Origin: Anas platyrhynchos
Taxonomy: Eukaryota; Chordata; Aves; Anseriformes; Anatidae
Assembly: GCF_047663525.1 (NCBI RefSeq)
Contig: NC_092592.1
Coordinates: 27,399,001 to 27,463,000, forward strand
Direction: 5' to 3'
DNA: 64,000 bases
Below, piece by piece: positions 60,200-64,000 of this stretch. Position numbers and translations under genes: made by a program. A model generated the notes under the pieces. That model saw nothing but the letters and a program-made list of their open reading frames with translations, was not told the DNA's origin and made no database searches. Each line of letters begins with the position of its first letter. Within the stretch, counting starts at the first letter, position 1.

Positions 60200-63100
60200 C
60201 TGAAAGGAAAGAAAAACCCAAATCATTAATAAGAAAAGAAGCTCAGGTGGTTTTATGATTTTTTTTTTGAAAACATAACAGAAGGAAAAACACTCTGATA
60301 CATGAAGTTGGCCAAGTCTGTGTATCTCATTTGCTGCTGTCAGTCGGAGTGCTGTCACAGTGAGCTGTAACCCCTGCAGGACAAGGTACTGGTTCATGTC
60401 TGAGCTGCACATAAAGGACTGGTTAGATGGGAAACCATGAGTGCCGATTTAATAAAAACAATTTTATTTACACCTTGCAGACAGTAAGATGCATTTGGAT
60501 TTCTCAGCTGTGGTTACCTGTTATGTCAATGCACTAACAAAAAAATGCACTTGTTTTTTTTTTTTTTTCTTCTAAAGAATGGACTGCTGCTACAAGTCAT
60601 AGGGAATGCCTGAAACGGATGAGAAAGAAATGGTTTGTACTTCTTTCAAGTACAAAATTATACCTTGAGAGTAAAGCCAGCTAAAACACACCCTGATATA
60701 TGTGACAGACGTCTTTCACAGAATGAAAGATCTTAAACTTTCTGAGCATTGTTAATATCTTGTCAGAAAGGCTCAGCTCAAAGAGTTTCAGGGACAATAC
60801 AGAACACTGACATTTCAATTTACTACTTGATAGCAGGATGTAATTTCTGCTTTCTAAACAATTTAACTGGAAGGAAACTGCACATTTTGCATTGCAGGAA
60901 TATCCTTTGTCCAATAAACATTAACCGTTTATTGGGAAATTATTTTTTTCCATAATGGTCAGATAGCTTATTAAATGTTAAATTAAGACTTTTGCTTCTT
61001 TTTAGGTTTCTTTTCATTAACCGTACAAGCTCACTTCTTTATCTTCCCAGTCTAGGAATACATACTATGGGCACGTATTTAGCCAAAGCAAGTCCAATGT
61101 TGCTGCAGAGACTTATCTGTACAGCACTCACCCTGACAATTATCATTTTCCTACTATAGATTATCCCACCAAAAACATGATTTTCTCTTTTTCACTCCAA
61201 TATTTAACATCAAACAGGGTTGTAGTACCAGTCAATAATATTACATCATTTTTATTTGCAAGATATATTTAGAAATTCTCTATTAATTATCAAATAATTA
61301 GAAACAAATTACAGACACCAGAATACAACAACCATTGATTTAGGGGTGCCATATTTCTCTTTTATGATGACAATTCCAGGCAGCAACCTCTCTAGGAGAC
61401 TTCACTGACTTCAAAGGAAAAAACAAATTCCTAAATGTTCGCAATGATATCTAAAAGAAATATATGGATCAGCTCATTTTACAGAAAAAGAAAAAAGAAC
61501 AAACAACTTTTCCCAGCAAGTGCTAAAACATGTTTTGAGACCACAGAAACTAGTTATCAAAACTGGGTTTAGAAAGCAGGATTTCGTTGTTGCTGCGGAG
61601 AAAAGAATTCCTGTACTTCAATAACCTCCCTGCCCCACTAGCAGTCCTGACTTCAGAACACCAAAAACATCGTAATTTGAATATCTACCTAACTATTCAT
61701 CATTTACATTTCACTTTATAGTGCAAATCCACCTAAATTTCAGCATTTCCAGCAGATCTGGACAGACTTTTTCTTGTACAAAAATAAGCTGCCATTTATA
61801 ACAAGCATTTTTTTTCTATTTTGGTATTATGAATTGAAATGTGAGATCATATCACCCATACTCAACTGTGCAGCTCAGTGCTCTCAACATTACTTTTATC
61901 CCCACTACTCCCTGCGGACTTGCGTGTGTGTTGAGTAAGATAACATAAGACACAGGCTATGACTGATCTACACTACTTCATTTGGCCACCACACGGACAG
62001 CACTGACTGCAAGTGAGTCACAAACCCAGTATTGGACATCAGGAAAGAAACACTTTCTCTTGGGCCAACTTTTTATATAGAGAAATCTCTAAAGGACTGT
62101 GGGAATGACGTCCTTGGTGTGAAAACTGGAGTTTTCCTAGCAAAGTCCACAGCTGGCAACAGCCTGGCAAAAAACGATTACCAACGGACTGCCCTGAACA
62201 TTGGTCTTAGGGGATTCTGGTCATTTCTGCTGCAGTTAAGCTGCCTGCAAAACAGACACCCCCATAAAAATGCTGGATTAAGACGGAGGAGAGATGTTGT
62301 ATTCTACAAGCTTGATGTCGTTGAATTCCTCTTTTTTCTTTGCCGTGAAGTCAATCTCACAATAGGCTGTCTCAACAAAACATTTTTTAAAAGCCTATAC
62401 CTCTGCCTTTTAATGTGAGAGATTAAGTCTTACATGATGCTGAGCTGGCAACGGAGCTGATGTGCACAGACCACAAAAGGGGCAAGTTGTGCTTTTATGG
62501 GGTGGCACCAGCTTCTGGCCCTTGCTTGCCTCCTGAGCACCCTTCTCCCAGCCACCTCCAGCTCCCTGCTTACATCTAAAATGTCAGCCTGGGGTATCAA
62601 ATAGAAGCTGCAACATCTGTAAAAAAATCAACTAATGGCTCGTGTGTGTAAAAACAGATGGCTTAGGTGGGAGCAAGTCATCTTGCCTACATCCCCAGTG
62701 AATACAGGCCTCTGGGGCAGGAATAATGAGTAAATTAAAGAGCCTATTGACCAGCTTGTAACCTGAAGTCAAACTCTAGGCTGATAGAGTGGGTCTGCTA
62801 AGAAATGCACTCTGTGTGTCACAGTGAGTATGTCCAAATTAGTGGAGAGCAGTACGATGTGCTTGTAGCTCTGTGCGTTCTACTTTGGCCACACATGACA
62901 GTATCAGTTTCAGACACTGCTTGCACCCCTGCTTGGCCCAGTTTTCCATTGAAAGGAGCAGGGACAAGCCCACAGCTGGCTGTGGCATGCCCAGCAGGTC
63001 CTGTGGTCTGTACAAGCAGAGGACCAGGCAGACAGGGCCGACCACAATCACACCGGTTCTGCACATACAACAGATGAACTCACAAGGCTCCAAAATCACG

Positions 63101-64000
63101 CGACTGCAATACATGCACCCATGCCTCCCCCAGACCGTCTGCAGCTACAGTTGAGAAGAAAATTCCAAAACTTCACTTTGAAGAGTCCTAAAACCCACTG
63201 GGGGTTCAATGAAAAAGGCCTGTTATTAAAAAAAAAAAAAAAAAAAAAGGAACAACAAAACAATGACATCAAGCATCTGTATTATTAAAGCGCTGGGGGT
63301 GGGGAGGGACTGGTTACAAGCAGCAAGAGAATCGATTTGGCTTCCTAATAAACCCTGATGACTCAACCTTTCTGGTCAGCTGCCTCCAGTTCACTGCAAA
63401 CCACCTCCGAATGGCCGCAGTTTGTGTTTCCTGGAGCACGCAGTGGCCTACAGGGTCCTCCTCCTCCTGGTGCCACAGCCAGGCCTACCCTGACGAGGCG
63501 AGAACCGCCCCGCAGGCCAGGCATGCTGCTAGGTTCAAAATTCATCCAAACGTGAATGTAAATATAAAGCGTATTATGCTTTTTATAAGCTTCACCACCA
63601 ATAGTGGCAAAGAAGAAGAAGCACTGGTAGGCCGGCGCCCTGGGAGACAGCTTGGGTACAACACAGCAAGCTACTAGCTTGAAACAGAGAAAGCTTTTTG
63701 TGCTTCCCTTTCACAATCCCCTGGTTAAATGAGGGCTTGGTGATGCTCAGGGTGGCTCTGGACATGCCACCTTGTCTGCAAGGACAGCCGAGGTGTCCTC
63801 CTCCAGCGGTGTGCCCGAGCTAGTAGGCCGTGCCGGGAAACCCAGGGGACTGCCTGCCTCAGGTTGGTACTAGCTCAGGGATCTATGTACTATGCTCCAT
63901 TGCAGCCCATAATTACAAGACCATTTCTCCAAATGGCTACATTTAACACAAAGCACATTTGTATGCCCAGTGAAGTAGAAGAGGACTAATATATGAGAGG
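60200..64000 (-). other. BTRC upstream intron (to right edge)
   Basis: No exon corresponding to the human BTRC N-terminal exons was found on the minus strand, so the intron continues beyond the window. It contains homopolymer tracts (T at 60555-60568, A at 63229-63248). Slightly more GC-rich from 63.3 kb. No gene seen. Confidence 0.5.

Overview
This is a vertebrate nuclear window, most likely avian. It carries intron-split genes with GT-AG junctions and pieces of three genes whose conserved human order is LBX1-BTRC-POLL-DPCD-FBXW4-FGF8 (10q24). It also has relics resembling CR1 LINEs, very GC-rich compact introns in the left half, and, between POLL and BTRC, a sugar-transporter gene that I do not know from that position in mammals. 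The species cannot be named from the sequence.

Layout in window coordinates (the reverse of the human order). 1-2.63 kb: 5' half of DPCD on the minus strand (exons 1-3; the rest lies off the left edge). Its intron 1 is filled by a minisatellite whose units contain the telomere-like string CCCTAACCCC. 2.6-3.4 kb: CpG-rich segment shared by the divergent DPCD and POLL genes. 3.4-12.8 kb: complete POLL on the plus strand, 8 coding exons, 568 aa, with a poly(A) signal. 12.8-22.4 kb: gene-free GC-rich DNA with several sharply AT-rich, TAAT-rich islands that look like conserved non-coding elements, and two CTCF-like motifs facing each other. 22.6-28.3 kb: a complete 12-exon class II GLUT gene (SLC2A11/SLC2A15-like, minus strand, 585 aa). 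Its last 51 residues are encoded by a GGATCA/GGATTG hexamer repeat. 28.3-32 kb: more CNE-like islands. 32-38.4 kb: probable BTRC 3' UTR, where the sequence turns AT-rich. 38.4-60.2 kb: ten coding exons of BTRC on the minus strand (497 aa: dimerisation segment, F-box, seven WD40 blades). Its first exons lie off the right edge. 60.2-64 kb: BTRC intron.

Functionally the genes are neighbours rather than a pathway: a ciliogenesis factor (DPCD), a DNA gap-filling polymerase (POLL), a membrane sugar transporter and the substrate receptor of an SCF ubiquitin ligase (BTRC). The human interval is known for long-range enhancers of FGF8 and for duplications causing split-hand/foot malformation 3, so the non-coding islands may matter for gene control. 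All exon chains were checked for reading phase: POLL and the transporter close to complete ORFs, and the visible BTRC exons run in phase to the stop. No prokaryote-type system (CRISPR, operon, phage) is present. The most unusual items are the repeat-encoded transporter tail with its non-canonical sugar-site residues, and the telomere-like minisatellite in DPCD intron 1.
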